This document shows positions 1 through 9,011 of a stretch of DNA of 64,000 nt, piece by piece (position 1 is the stretch's first letter; every line of letters begins with the position of its first letter). Made by a program: the position numbers and the translations under genes. Source of the DNA: Burkholderia sp. Nafp2/4-1b (GTDB lineage Bacteria; Pseudomonadota; Gammaproteobacteria; Burkholderiales; Burkholderiaceae); the NCBI RefSeq assembly GCF_003635165.1, contig NZ_ML058597.1, positions 1,014,054-1,078,053 of the forward strand, read 5' to 3'. The notes below the pieces were generated by a model. The model searched no databases. It saw nothing but the letters and a program-made list of their open reading frames with translations, and was not told the DNA's origin.

Positions 1-723
1 GCCGATCGAGCCGATCTGCACGAAGCGCAGCCTGCGGCCGGCGGGAGTCACCTTGGCCGCCGCGGCGAGCAACGCCTGTGCACTGGCGCCCCACAGGTAG
101 TCGAGCACGATATCGACGCCCGCCCGGAAATGCGGCTCCAGCGCGCGAGCGAGTTGCGCATCGCCCTGCTGCAGCGACACGATCGCGTCCGCACCGGCGT
201 GCAGCAACGCATCCAGCGCGGCGGCATCGCGGCCCGTCGCGATCACCTTCGCGGCGCCCAGATGTTTCGCGATCCTCACGGCCAGCCGGCCGGACGTCCC
301 CGTCGCGCCGTTGACGAGCACCGTCTCGCCCGCGACGACGCGCGCGCGTTCGGTCAGCGCCGCCCACGACGACATCCCCGGAATCGCGATTGCCGCGGCC
401 GTGACGTCGTCGAGGTCGTCCGGCAGCGGCGCGCACTGCGTATCGGGCACGATCGTGCGTTCAGCCATCGCGCCGAACGGCGCGGGGGCGCCGAAGAAAT
501 ACACGCGCTCTCCGTCGCTGCCGCGCCCCACGCCATCGACACCGACGACGAACGGATAGCCGCCGCCGGACGAATAATGCGTGCCCGCCGCGCGTCCCTG
601 CGCAAGCCGGCTGAGCGCGGATGCCGTCACGTCGATCAGACGGTGGCCCGGCTTCGCGCACGGCGATTCGAAGTCCGTATAAACCGGATGCTGTCCGGCA
701 CGCTCGACGACTGCTGCTTTCAT
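1..723 (-). CDS. Zinc-type alcohol dehydrogenase / NADPH:quinone oxidoreductase family protein (partial, C-terminus outside window)
   Basis: A frame of 241 codons runs without a stop from an ATG at 723 to the window edge, so only the N-terminal part of a medium-chain dehydrogenase/reductase is seen. It starts MKAAVVERAGQ, has the GroES-like N-terminal domain, then the nucleotide-binding segment with NGATGTSGRLAVRIAKHLGA, the usual NADPH-binding pattern of quinone reductase (QOR-type) enzymes. No structural zinc cysteine cluster is visible. An AAGGAG ribosome site sits just before the ATG. The small gene ending at 777 lies 53 bases upstream on the same strand, and an AraC regulator diverges beyond it, which probably controls both. 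The substrate cannot be told from sequence. Confidence 0.88.
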   Translation of the reverse strand, partial: MKAAVVERAGQHPVYTDFESPCAKPGHRLIDVTASALSRLAQGRAAGTHYSSGGGYPFVVGVDGVGRGSDGERVYFFGAPAPFGAMAERTIVPDTQCAPLPDDLDDVTAAAIAIPGMSSWAALTERARVVAGETVLVNGATGTSGRLAVRIAKHLGAAKVIATGRDAAALDALLHAGADAIVSLQQGDAQLARALEPHFRAGVDIVLDYLWGASAQALLAAAAKVTPAGRRLRFVQIGSIG

Positions 724-776
724 GTTGGCTCCTTGCTGTTTGGGTTCTCGTATCGCAACCGGATTCGCGTCCGCGT

Positions 777-1028
777 TTACCGCGCGTCGAGCCATGCGCG
801 CAATGCCGCATCGCGCACTTCAAGGACGTCGAACAAACCGATCGCCCGCAGCGCGGGCAGCGCCTCGATCACGTCGGCTTCGGCCGTGGCGCGCTCGGCG
901 GCCGTGGCGCCAGGATCGGTCAGCACGCGTGCGTTGACGAGGAACGCGCCGACCGTACCCTTCCGGATCGTCGTTCCGCCGACATCGGCTCGGTCGGCAT
1001 GGTCGGGAAGCATCTGTTCGGCTCGCAT
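777..1028 (-). CDS. Small conserved hypothetical protein (83 aa)
   Basis: A compact 83-residue protein rich in Ala, Asp and Arg, with no signal peptide or membrane segment and a mostly helical look. The start ATG has GGAG about nine bases upstream. It reads in the same direction as the oxidoreductase 53 bases downstream and diverges from the AraC regulator, so the pair is probably one operon. I do not recognise a family. The sequence LVNARVLTDPGATAAER suggests a small enzyme-associated protein or a YCII-like subunit, but this is only a guess. Confidence 0.68.
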   Translation of the reverse strand: MRAEQMLPDHADRADVGGTTIRKGTVGAFLVNARVLTDPGATAAERATAEADVIEALPALRAIGLFDVLEVRDAALRAWLDAR

Positions 1029-1123
1029 GGCATCGCACTCCAGTGGTCATCGATGGACGCAGTGTAGGCGCGCGAGAGCGGCCAATCTCCGGTATAACGG
1101 TCATTCGATACCGATATCCGGCC

Positions 1124-1912
1124 ATGTCCGATCCTCTGCTACCCGCCCGCTTCACCACCTCCGACGACGGCCCGTTCGTCGTCGCCGCCGTCCTGTCGCA
1201 ACGCGATCCGCGCGTGACGCCGCCGCACGCGCATGCGCGCGGCCAGCTCGTCGGAGCATCGAGCGGCTTGCTGACGATCGGTCTCGACGATCAGGACTGG
1301 GTCGTGCCGGCGATCCATGCGATCTGGATTCCGCCGCATTGCCGGCATTCGCTGCGCTCGTTCGGGCCGATCTCCGGCTGGTCGGCGTTCGTCGCCGAAG
1401 CACGCTGCGCGACATTGCCGGACACGCCGCGCGCGATCCGCACGTCGCCGCTGCTACGCGAAGCCGTGCAGCGCGCGGCAAGCTGGGACGGCTCCGCACT
1501 CGACGCTGCGCGGACGCGAATCGCCGACGTGATCCTCGACGAGATCTCCGCGTCCGAAGTGGAATCGCTAGCCCTCGCGCGGCCGCGCGACGCGCGGCTC
1601 GTACGCATCACCGACGCGCTGGCCACGAACCTCGCGGACAACCGGCGGCTGGAGGAATGGGCCGAATGGGCCGGCATCAGCGCGCGGACGATGAGCCGCC
1701 GCTTCGTCGCCGAAACCGGGCTGACGTTCGCGCAGTGGCGTCAGCAAGCGAGGCTGCTGCGGGCGCTGGAGAAGATTGCCGACGGCGTGCCGGTCACGAC
1801 GATCGCGCTCGATCTCGGTTACGACAACGTGAGCGCGTTCATCGACATGTTCCGGCGGGCGATGGGGACGACGCCGGGAAGATATGGGGAGGCGGGACGA
1901 GGAGAGGGATGA
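1124..1912 (+). CDS. AraC family transcriptional regulator with cupin N-terminal domain
   Basis: A 262-residue regulator. Residues about 20-100 form a cupin-type sensor (HAHARGQLVGASSG, then an IPPHCRHS metal-binding-like strand). The last ~100 residues hold the two AraC helix-turn-helix motifs, including EWAEWAGISARTMSRRF and IALDLGYDNVSAFIDMFRRAMG. The frame is open upstream to 1043, but the ATG at 1124 (MSDPLLPARF) gives the length and N-terminus usual for this cupin/AraC subfamily. It is divergent from the oxidoreductase pair on the left, the common arrangement of a local regulator with its target. The effector is unknown. Confidence 0.9.
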   Translation: MSDPLLPARFTTSDDGPFVVAAVLSQRDPRVTPPHAHARGQLVGASSGLLTIGLDDQDWVVPAIHAIWIPPHCRHSLRSFGPISGWSAFVAEARCATLPDTPRAIRTSPLLREAVQRAASWDGSALDAARTRIADVILDEISASEVESLALARPRDARLVRITDALATNLADNRRLEEWAEWAGISARTMSRRFVAETGLTFAQWRQQARLLRALEKIADGVPVTTIALDLGYDNVSAFIDMFRRAMGTTPGRYGEAGRGEG

Positions 1913-1935
1913 AGGGTGCGTCACATCGCAGATAG

Positions 1936-1955
1936 TTAACATCTAAAGTAAACAA
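1936..1955. promoter_or_regulatory. Imperfect inverted repeat upstream of hpaR
   Basis: GTTAAC and GTAAAC lie in inverted orientation (one mismatch) around seven AT-rich bases, about 70 bases before the MarR-type gene. MarR proteins usually bind such AT-rich palindromes in their own promoter, so autoregulation is plausible. Position and symmetry are visible; binding is inferred. Confidence 0.4.
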
Positions 1956-2020
1956 TCAGCCGCCCGCGACCTCGATTACCCTGAAGACACGAAATTCATC
2001 ACCGTCGGCTGTTAAGATTG

Positions 2021-2488
2021 ATGCGTCCCCGTCCCTTCACCATCCCGATGAACCGTACGCTCGACCATCGCAATCTGGCCATGCTGCTGCTCGAGGCCCG
2101 CGAAACGCTGATGGGCCTGTTCCGCCCCATTCTCAAGGAATTCGCGCTGACCGAGCAGCAATGGCGGATCATCCGCGTGCTCGACGGCGAGCCGGCCCAG
2201 GCGCTGGAAGCAGGACAAATCGCGCGGCGCTGCTGCATCCTGAGCCCGAGCCTCACCGGCGTGCTGGAACGAATGGAACGCGACGGCCTGATCACCCGCA
2301 CGCGTGCGCAGGAAGATCAGCGCCGGCTGCTGGTGAGCCTGACGCCGCAAAGCAAGAAACTGGTGACTGAAATCGGCCCGCGCATCGATGAGCAATATCG
2401 TCAGCTCGAAGCGCGTTTCGGTCAGGACGGCCTCGACGACATCTACCGCGCGCTCGACCGGCTGATCGAACTCGGCAGCACGCCCTGA
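2021..2488 (+). CDS. hpaR: MarR family regulator, HpaR type
   Basis: A 155-residue winged-helix protein. It matches the homoprotocatechuate-operon repressor HpaR along its length: the EARETLMGLFRPILKEF N-terminal helix, LTEQQWRIIRVL, then CCILSPSLTGVLERMERDGLI (recognition helix) and the wing around QEDQRRLLVSLT. HpaR represses catabolic genes for 4-hydroxyphenylacetate and homoprotocatechuate until the aromatic ligand binds. No hpa catabolic gene is next to it here; the neighbour is a convergent reductase, so the target may be elsewhere or different. A TTG at 2018 precedes the ATG at 2021, and a second Met (MNRTLDHRN) at 2048 is an alternative start. Confidence 0.85.
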   Translation: MRPRPFTIPMNRTLDHRNLAMLLLEARETLMGLFRPILKEFALTEQQWRIIRVLDGEPAQALEAGQIARRCCILSPSLTGVLERMERDGLITRTRAQEDQRRLLVSLTPQSKKLVTEIGPRIDEQYRQLEARFGQDGLDDIYRALDRLIELGSTP

Positions 2489-2558
2489 CGCCTGCCGCCA
2501 CGGGCCCTGCACGCGCAACGGCGAACCTGGGCCGGCAAGCTGCCGATCGTGCCGGCCG

Positions 2559-3770
2559 TCAGTGCAGCGCGCCGCGCATCAGCTCGATCACCGCGACACC
2601 GCGCGACGTGCGCATGCACTCCTCGACGTAATCGATGAACGGCAGCGGCTCGAAATCGATTTCGTCGCGCACACGGCGGTTGTCGAACACGCGATCGACC
2701 GTCGCGAACTCCGCACAACGCTGCAACGCCCGGCCGATCACGCGCTCGAGCGCCGGATCGGGCCGCCCGAGCACGTCGCGCACCACGAGCGGCAGTTCCG
2801 CCGGCGCGCACGCCGCGTAGCGCGGCGCACCCGTCATCCCGGCCGCCTCGTCCATCGCGCGCACGATCTGCGCGACCTGCGGCGCGTCGTCGCCGGCCGA
2901 CACGTGGTACACGTCGTGCATCAGCGTCGGCTTCACGGCCAGCAGCATCGTCGCGCGCGCGACGTCGTCGACCGACACGATGTCAATGCGCGTCATCGGC
3001 CGCGCGGTGAAGCGGCGTGCCGCATGCGCGACGCGGAACATCCAGAACGAATTCGGCGCGGGCCGCGTGCCGAGCACCGTGTGACCGACGACATGCGACG
3101 GACGCACGACGACGAGCGGCAGCCCGAGCCCGAGCAGGCGCCGTTCCGTTTGCGCTTTCGCGTGCAGGTAGTCGGCGGCCAGTACCGCGCCGGGCAACGC
3201 ATCGCCGGCCTGCACCGCGGCGCTCGCGGCCGCATCCGCCGCCGCTTCGTGGACGATCCCGCCGCGGCCCGCATGCGCATACGCGGTGCCGACGTACACG
3301 AAACGCTGCAGCCGCGGCGCGTGCGCGAAGCGTGCGGCAAAGCCCAGCGAGTCGGCGATGTCCGCCTGCAGGTGCGCGCCGTCGGCCGGCGAGGCATGAC
3401 CCGCGCAGTGAATCACATGCGTCGCGCCGGCGAGGCGCGATGCGTCGGCGCCCTGCCACACGTCGCCGAGCGCACCGACGGCCACGTTCGCGTCGCCGAG
3501 GCGCGACGCCCAGTACGGCGCGAGCCCGGCGCGCAGCGCCGCTTCCCGCAAACGCGCGACCGCATGGCCGCGATTCTCGGCCCGCACGACACATACGATG
3601 CGCTCGAGCAAGCCGGCGTTGACGAGGGCCGTCAGCACGGTACTCCCGATGAAGCCGGTGGCGCCGGTGAGCACCAGCCGCCCGACGTTGGCCGCCGCGA
3701 CCGGTGCGCTGGCCGGCGACACGAGGCTCGTGCGCCAGTTGAGCGACAACGCGGTTTTCCAGATCAGCAC
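2559..3770 (-). CDS. NAD(P)-dependent extended SDR / 'male sterility' reductase-like protein
   Basis: A 403-residue protein with an N-terminal Rossmann fold (LVLTGATGFIGSTVL; TGxxGxxG) and a YLHAK match to the YxxxK catalytic pair. The architecture is that of the NAD_binding_4 family, related to carboxylic acid or fatty acyl-CoA reductases and to polyketide/NRPS terminal reductases. No adenylation or carrier domain is attached, so it acts alone. The frame is open upstream to 3899, but the GTG at 3770 has a GAAGGAG ribosome site seven bases before it, which decides the start. Its 3' end faces hpaR. Likely substrates are an acyl thioester or sugar/steroid-like ketone; this is uncertain. Confidence 0.82.
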   Translation of the reverse strand: MLIWKTALSLNWRTSLVSPASAPVAAANVGRLVLTGATGFIGSTVLTALVNAGLLERIVCVVRAENRGHAVARLREAALRAGLAPYWASRLGDANVAVGALGDVWQGADASRLAGATHVIHCAGHASPADGAHLQADIADSLGFAARFAHAPRLQRFVYVGTAYAHAGRGGIVHEAAADAAASAAVQAGDALPGAVLAADYLHAKAQTERRLLGLGLPLVVVRPSHVVGHTVLGTRPAPNSFWMFRVAHAARRFTARPMTRIDIVSVDDVARATMLLAVKPTLMHDVYHVSAGDDAPQVAQIVRAMDEAAGMTGAPRYAACAPAELPLVVRDVLGRPDPALERVIGRALQRCAEFATVDRVFDNRRVRDEIDFEPLPFIDYVEECMRTSRGVAVIELMRGALH

Positions 3771-4418
3771 GATAGTCTCCTTCGATGAATCGGCCGGACG
3801 GTGCGACGGCCCCGGATCGCGGGGCGGCGCACGACTGTCGGCCGGGCGGGGGCCGACGCTCGCCCCGGCAGTCCCGATCGGGCTGCCGCCCGCGATCACG
3901 TCGATCGCGTCTCCGGCACGAGGCGGCGGCAGCTCGCCACGGACGGGCGTCCGCGGCGCAGGATCGGGAATGCCAAGTGTGGGGCCTGATCGCCCGCAAG
4001 TCTGTCCCGAAAGTTTTGTGAAAGTGTGTGGATTTGTACGCGAATGTCGGAGTGTGTCAGGCCGGCCGTGCCGACCCGCGGCCCCAATGTCCGGGGCGCC
4101 GGCGTTCCACGGGGACGTGGCTGGGAATCAGCGGGGCGCCACGCATCGCTGCGGCGCGACACTTCGACGCGGCAGTGGTAGTCGTCACATCTCCGGGCCG
4201 CATCACCGTCGGGGCGCGATGCGCAAATCGTGGTGCCGTCTGCGTTTGCGCGCGGGGCCGAAATCCGCATGGATCGTCAGACGTCCTTTCATACGAAACG
4301 CCGATACAGTCAATTTGGATTTATTGAGGTTTATCACTTGCGTTTCACCACAGTCTATCTAGACTGGTCAAACCCAAACGGTCGAATGTGTGATTTCCTA
4401 CTTCAGGAGACGATCCAA
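3771..4418. other. Intergenic region with no convincing gene
   Basis: About 650 bases between the divergent reductase and the small gene at 4419. Reading frames here lack ribosome sites and family resemblance. The last 150 bases become AT-rich and hold the palindrome listed separately; a promoter for the 4419 gene is likely there. Confidence 0.6.
4351..4366. promoter_or_regulatory. Perfect palindrome CAGTCTA-TC-TAGACTG
   Basis: Two perfect 7-base arms with a two-base spacer, 53 bases before the ATG at 4419 and inside an AT-rich stretch. This is typical of a dimeric repressor operator (TetR- or LuxR-like size). No regulator gene is adjacent, so the binding protein is unknown. Confidence 0.5.
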
Positions 4419-4766
4419 ATGCGCCTCACTATCCGGATTAATGGCAGCGAATCGGCAACCCGGCACTCGTTCGCAGTGTTGTGGGTCGATACCGACGAGG
4501 GGCTGTGGTCGCGCGAGGCACACCAGGGCATCGATCTTCCGACCTGGGGCAAGGTTCGGGACGTGGAGGGCGCGATGGCCCTCTGCGCGGCCGACAGCGG
4601 GAAGGCCGTGTGCCAGTTGAAGGGCCTGTCGTTCAGCGCGACGCAGCGCGAACAGGGGCCTGCGGTGCTCGCCGGCGAGCACCCCGCCGGTGCATGGCGA
4701 CTTCAGGCGGTCGATCGTTCCACGGCAGAACCGGAATACCAGGAATTTATTTCCGTCGCCCGATAG
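4419..4766 (+). CDS. Small hypothetical protein (115 aa)
   Basis: The start MRLTIRINGSES has a good AGGAGA ribosome site eight bases upstream; longer upstream frames lack one. The 115-residue product is acidic to neutral, has no signal peptide or membrane segment, and shows beta-strand patterning (RLTIRING, FAVLWVDTDEGLW, ACQLKGLSF-like stretches). I do not recognise a family. It stands alone, with a palindromic operator candidate in front and an intrinsic terminator behind, so it appears to be an independently regulated monocistronic gene. Confidence 0.68.
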   Translation: MRLTIRINGSESATRHSFAVLWVDTDEGLWSREAHQGIDLPTWGKVRDVEGAMALCAADSGKAVCQLKGLSFSATQREQGPAVLAGEHPAGAWRLQAVDRSTAEPEYQEFISVAR

Positions 4767-5150
4767 GTATTTTTGACGGCATTCGTCAGCGGTATCCGGG
4801 TTTATTCCAGTTTTTACACTATTCATTTCGATATTCAGCAATACCGGCGCCTCTCCCCCGAGGCGCTTTTCATTTTCCGGTCCCGATATTCATCGGGGCC
4901 GGGTTAATCGGACTGCGGCAAACGATTATCCCGCGAACGATTCCCATTTAATGCCGATTGCGCCGGCTGCTGCGAGGCGCCCCTTCGCCGCTCCACCCTT
5001 TCCCCGCCATTGCCCTCGCGCCCACGTGCCGAAAATGTGCCTTTTTGGCCGGGCCGACTCACGGTTTCCCCACATGATGTTTACTCATTTATTACAATCC
5101 CATTATTCTGACTGACCTGCCGCCGTCCGGCGGCCCCACCCGGCCCTTGC
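4767..5150. other. Intergenic region upstream of the PBP gene
   Basis: Holds the terminator at 4847-4870. The later part (about 5050-5120) is AT-rich with ATGTTTACTCATTTATTACAATCCCATTATTCTG just before the PBP gene in two pieces of short A/T runs, suggesting its promoter. No gene is seen. Confidence 0.5.
4847..4870 (+). terminator. Rho-independent terminator after the 4419 gene
   Basis: GCGCCTC and GAGGCGC form a perfect 7-bp stem around a six-base C-rich loop, followed directly by TTTT. It lies 80 bases after the stop at 4766. Confidence 0.8.
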
Positions 5151-7043
5151 ATGAGCGTGAAAAAGAAGAACCACCCCGCCGATCCGTACGCCGCTGCGAC
5201 CAAGCATCCGATGCTCGCGTCACGCCTGCCGATGTGGCGCTCGAAGCTGGTCGTGATCATGGTGTCGCTCGGCTTCGCCGCGCTGATCGGCCGCGCGTTC
5301 TGGGTGCAGGTCGCGAACCAGGATTTCTATGTCGGGCAAGGCCAGAAGCGCTACCAGCGCACGATCGAGCTCGATGCGATGCGCGGGCGCATCGTCGACC
5401 GCAACGGCGCGATGCTCGCGGTCAGCCTGTCGACCTACGAGATCTGGGCGAACCCGAAACAGGTCTCCGAAGTCGACTATCCGCAGATCGCGAAGCTGCT
5501 CGACATGCCGCTCGCGGAAGTGAAGCGCCGCCTGCGCAACGACCGCACGTTCGTGCTGCTCAAGCGGCAGATCGACGCCGACACCGCGAGCCGGCTCGAC
5601 AAGCTCGCGATCGACGGCATCACGCAGATCGCCGATTCGAAGCGCTTCTATCCGGAAGGCGAATCGGCCGCGCACGTGGTCGGCTTCACCAACGTCGAGG
5701 ACAAGGGCCAGGAAGGCGTCGAGTTGGCGGCGAACGGGCGGCTGTCCGGCACGTCCGGGCAGCGCGAGGTGATTCGCGACCGGCTTGGCCGCATCGTGTC
5801 GGACACGCGTCCGCTCGTCCCCGCGCAGCACGGCGCGACGATCGAACTGACGATCGACCGGCGCATCCAGCAGCTCGCGTTCAGCCAGCTCAAGGCCGCG
5901 GTGCTCGAGAACAACGCGGTGGCCGGCAGCGTCGTCGTGCTCGACGCGCAGAACGGCGAGATCCTCGCGCTCGCGAACTACCCGACCTTCGATCCAAACG
6001 ACCGTGCGCGCCTCACGGGCCAGCAACTGCGCAACCGCGCGGTGATCGACACGTTCGAACCCGGCTCGACGATCAAGCCGCTCGTGGTCGCGCTGTCGAT
6101 CGACGAGCGCAAGGTCACGCCGAACACGATCATCAACACGTCGCCCGGCACCTACAAGATCGGCCCGGCCGTGATCCACGACACGTCGAACCACGGCGCG
6201 CTGACGGTGTCGCAGGCGCTGCAGAAATCGAGCAACGTCGCGCTCGCGAAGCTCGCGCTGAACCTGCCCGCCGAAACGATCTGGAACAAATATCAGGAAT
6301 ATGGGATCGGCCGCGCGCCGGAACTGACGTTCCCGGGCGTCGCATCGGGCCGCCTGCGCGGCTACAAGCGTTGGCGGCCGATCGAACAGGCGACAATGGC
6401 GTACGGCTACGGGCTGTCGATGTCGCTGCTGCAGATCGCTCAAACCTACACGGCCTATGCCGGCGACGGCACGCTGCACCCGGTATCGCTGCTGAAGAAC
6501 GGCACCGACCCGCGGACGATGGATGCGCATCGCGGCCACCGCGTGACGTCGCCGCAAACGGCCGCGGCGATCCGCACGATGCTCGAATCGGCGGTCGGCG
6601 AAGGCGGCACGGGGCGTCGCGCACGCGTCGACGGCTACCGGATCGGCGGCAAGACGGGCACCGCGCGCAAGCAGGTCGGCGCAACCTACGCGAAGGGGAA
6701 ATACCGCGCGCTGTTCGCGGGGATGGCGCCGATGAGCAACCCGCGCCTGATCGTCGCGGTGATGATCGACGAGCCGCGCGGCAAGGGCTACTACGGCGGC
6801 ACGGTGGCCGGCCCGGTGTTCTCGTCGGTCACGAGCGGCTCGCTGCAGTTGCTCGGCGTGCCGCCCGACGCACCGGTCGAGCAGACGCCGAATGCGCCGG
6901 GCAAGGCAGCGGTGCCGCAAAAGACGGTCGCGGCGCCGAACGCCGCGGCGCAACCGAAGACGACGGCCGCGCAGAAGGCGGCGCCAGTGAAAACGGCCGC
7001 GCAAGCCGGCGCGGCCGTACAAACCAAAGCAGAGGCTGGTTGA
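5151..7043 (+). CDS. ftsI: Peptidoglycan D,D-transpeptidase FtsI/PBP3 paralogue
   Basis: A 630-residue class B penicillin-binding protein that cross-links peptidoglycan at the periplasmic face. It has a short basic cytoplasmic tail, one membrane segment (about residues 33-53), the pedestal domain, then the transpeptidase with catalytic Ser306 in STIK, the SSN motif at 360-362 and KTG at 501-503. Compared with typical FtsI (~580 residues) it carries a ~50-residue Ala/Lys/Pro/Thr-rich C-terminal tail. It stands alone rather than in a division-cell wall cluster, so it is probably a second, PBP3-like copy used under special conditions rather than the essential division FtsI. The start is ATG, with no strong ribosome site. 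Confidence 0.92.
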   Translation: MSVKKKNHPADPYAAATKHPMLASRLPMWRSKLVVIMVSLGFAALIGRAFWVQVANQDFYVGQGQKRYQRTIELDAMRGRIVDRNGAMLAVSLSTYEIWANPKQVSEVDYPQIAKLLDMPLAEVKRRLRNDRTFVLLKRQIDADTASRLDKLAIDGITQIADSKRFYPEGESAAHVVGFTNVEDKGQEGVELAANGRLSGTSGQREVIRDRLGRIVSDTRPLVPAQHGATIELTIDRRIQQLAFSQLKAAVLENNAVAGSVVVLDAQNGEILALANYPTFDPNDRARLTGQQLRNRAVIDTFEPGSTIKPLVVALSIDERKVTPNTIINTSPGTYKIGPAVIHDTSNHGALTVSQALQKSSNVALAKLALNLPAETIWNKYQEYGIGRAPELTFPGVASGRLRGYKRWRPIEQATMAYGYGLSMSLLQIAQTYTAYAGDGTLHPVSLLKNGTDPRTMDAHRGHRVTSPQTAAAIRTMLESAVGEGGTGRRARVDGYRIGGKTGTARKQVGATYAKGKYRALFAGMAPMSNPRLIVAVMIDEPRGKGYYGGTVAGPVFSSVTSGSLQLLGVPPDAPVEQTPNAPGKAAVPQKTVAAPNAAAQPKTTAAQKAAPVKTAAQAGAAVQTKAEAG

Positions 7044-7134
7044 AGCCGGCAGCGCGCTACGGGTAGCGACTACGTCGACGCTTCGCCACGTCAGACTTCG
7101 CACCGGCACGTTCCCGCAGACGGCCGGCGCAATC

Positions 7135-7188
7135 GCGCTATCCGCGCTATCCGCGCTATCCGCGCTATCCGCGCTATCCGCGCTATCC
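7135..7188. repeat. Six perfect tandem copies of GCGCTATCC
   Basis: Six head-to-tail identical 9-base units (54 bases) lie between the PBP gene and the convergent antiporter gene. The unit length is a multiple of three but the stretch is in no recognised gene. It is a likely variable-number tandem repeat. Confidence 0.9.
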
Positions 7189-7229
7189 GCACGAAGCCGG
7201 CCGCGTAACCGTCATGACCGTCATATCCG

Positions 7230-8945
7230 TCAATGCGCGGCCGCCACCGGCTTCGCCATCCTCCCGAGCACGTGCTCGGTCATCCCGCGCGCGAGCTCGC
7301 TCTCGCCCATGAAGACGGTGCCGATGCCCTCGCTCGACAGCAACGCTGCCTCGTCGTTGCTGTTCGTGCACAGCACGACCTCGAGCGTCGGGTTCAGCGT
7401 GCGCGAGATCTCGACGATCTGCCGCACGTCGAAGACGTCCGGCAGCGTGACGACCAGCATCCCGGCGCGCGCGATATGCGCCTGCACCAGCACGACCGGC
7501 TCGATTGCGTCGCCCGATACCGCGGCGACGCCGTCCGCGCGCAGCTTCTCGACGAGCTCGCGATTCTGCTCGACGACGACGTACGCGATCCCGCGCTCGT
7601 CCAGCGCATGCGCGATCCGCGTGCCGACCTTGCCGTAGCCGACGATCACGACCTGCCCGGTGAGGTGCGTCTGCGGCGTCGACATCGGCAGCGCGGCGAG
7701 CGGATCGTCGCGTGCCTCGAGCTTGCGTGCGAACGCCGAATGCTTGCGGATCCATGCGAGCGCCGGATCGATCATCGCGAACAGCAGCGTATTCATCGCG
7801 ATCGAGATCAGCGCGACCGCCAGAATCAGGCTCTGCCCCTCGGCCGACAGCAGCCCGAGCGCACGGCCGAGCCCGGCGAGGATGAACGAGAACTCGCCGA
7901 TCTGCGCGAGGCCCGCGCCGACCGTCAGCGCGGTGTTCAGCGGATAACGGAACGCGATTACGAGCGCGACGGCCGCGAGCGTCTTGCCGATCAGCACGAT
8001 CGCCGCGACCTCGATCACGTGCAGCGGCTCGGCGATCAGCACCTTCGGGTCGAACAGCATCCCGACCGAAATGAAGAACAGCACCGAGAACGCGTCGCGC
8101 AGCGGCAAGGTCTCGTCGGCCGCGCGCCGGCTGAACTCCGACTCGCGCATCATCATCCCGGCGAAGAACGCGCCGAGCGCGAACGACACGTCGAACAGCT
8201 TCGCCGCGCCGAACGCGATGCCGACCGCCGCCGCGATCATGCACAACGTGAACAGCTCGCGCGAGCCGGTGCGCGCGACGAGCCACAGAATGCGCGGGAA
8301 CACGCGCTTGCCGACCACGAGCATCAGCGCGATGAACGCGGCGACCTTCAGCATCGTGATGCCGAGCGTGCCCCACACGCTGCCGCCGGCCGCATGCGCG
8401 TCGCCGGGCGGCGTGCCGCCCAGCAGCCCCGCGACGGGCGGCAGCAGCACGAGCACGAGCACCATTACCAGATCCTCGACGACGAGCCAGCCGACCGCGA
8501 TGCGCCCGTTGACCGTCTCGACGAGCCCGCGCCCCTCGAGCGCCCGCAACAGCACGACCGTGCTCGCGACCGACAGCGCGAGCCCGAACACGAGCGCCGC
8601 GCCAACGCTCCAGCCCCATGCGAGCGCGAGCCCGCCGCCGAGCAGCGTCGCGACGGTAATCTGGACGATGGCGCCCGGCAGCGCGATCTTGCGCACCGCG
8701 AGGAGATCGCCGAGCGAGAAATGCAGGCCGACGCCGAACATCAGCAGCATCACGCCCACTTCCGCGAGCTGCTGCGCGAGCGAAAGATCGCCGACGAAAC
8801 CGGGCGTGCCGGGACCGATCACGATCCCGGCGAGCAGATAGCCGACGAGCGGCGGCATTTTCAGCAGCGACGCGAGGTAACCGAAGATCATCGCGAGACC
8901 GAAACCGGCCGCGAGCAACGCAATCAGGCTGATGTCATGAGGCAT
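7230..8945 (-). CDS. KefB/YbaL-type cation:proton antiporter with RCK (TrkA-N) domain
   Basis: A 571-residue inner-membrane protein of the CPA2 family. Residues 1 to about 385 are a dozen hydrophobic helices of the Na+/H+ exchanger fold. Then comes a cytoplasmic Rossmann RCK domain (VVIVGYGKVGTRIAHALDE, then a VVEQNRE strand end) that binds nucleotide and gates K+ efflux. There is no C-terminal TrkA-C. The order and length fit the YbaL/KefB branch. A TTG at 8957 is in frame, but ATG 8945 has GGGAGGGGGG directly before it and gives the family N-terminus MPHDISLIALL. The gene stands alone, converging on the PBP gene. Confidence 0.92.
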   Translation of the reverse strand: MPHDISLIALLAAGFGLAMIFGYLASLLKMPPLVGYLLAGIVIGPGTPGFVGDLSLAQQLAEVGVMLLMFGVGLHFSLGDLLAVRKIALPGAIVQITVATLLGGGLALAWGWSVGAALVFGLALSVASTVVLLRALEGRGLVETVNGRIAVGWLVVEDLVMVLVLVLLPPVAGLLGGTPPGDAHAAGGSVWGTLGITMLKVAAFIALMLVVGKRVFPRILWLVARTGSRELFTLCMIAAAVGIAFGAAKLFDVSFALGAFFAGMMMRESEFSRRAADETLPLRDAFSVLFFISVGMLFDPKVLIAEPLHVIEVAAIVLIGKTLAAVALVIAFRYPLNTALTVGAGLAQIGEFSFILAGLGRALGLLSAEGQSLILAVALISIAMNTLLFAMIDPALAWIRKHSAFARKLEARDDPLAALPMSTPQTHLTGQVVIVGYGKVGTRIAHALDERGIAYVVVEQNRELVEKLRADGVAAVSGDAIEPVVLVQAHIARAGMLVVTLPDVFDVRQIVEISRTLNPTLEVVLCTNSNDEAALLSSEGIGTVFMGESELARGMTEHVLGRMAKPVAAAH

Positions 8946-9011
8946 CCCCCCTCCCAAGGTCTTGTAACTATTTAGTAAGGTTCAAGATCGAAAGGATAAG
9001 GGATGAGACGG

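Noticed and set aside
5147..7109. Long Arg-rich frames on both strands over the PBP gene
   Set aside because: High-GC DNA leaves alternative frames open; only the frame with STIK, SSN and KTG motifs gives a recognisable protein.
7135..7188. Possible CRISPR-like array
   Set aside because: The 9-base units are directly adjacent without spacers, so it is a simple tandem repeat.
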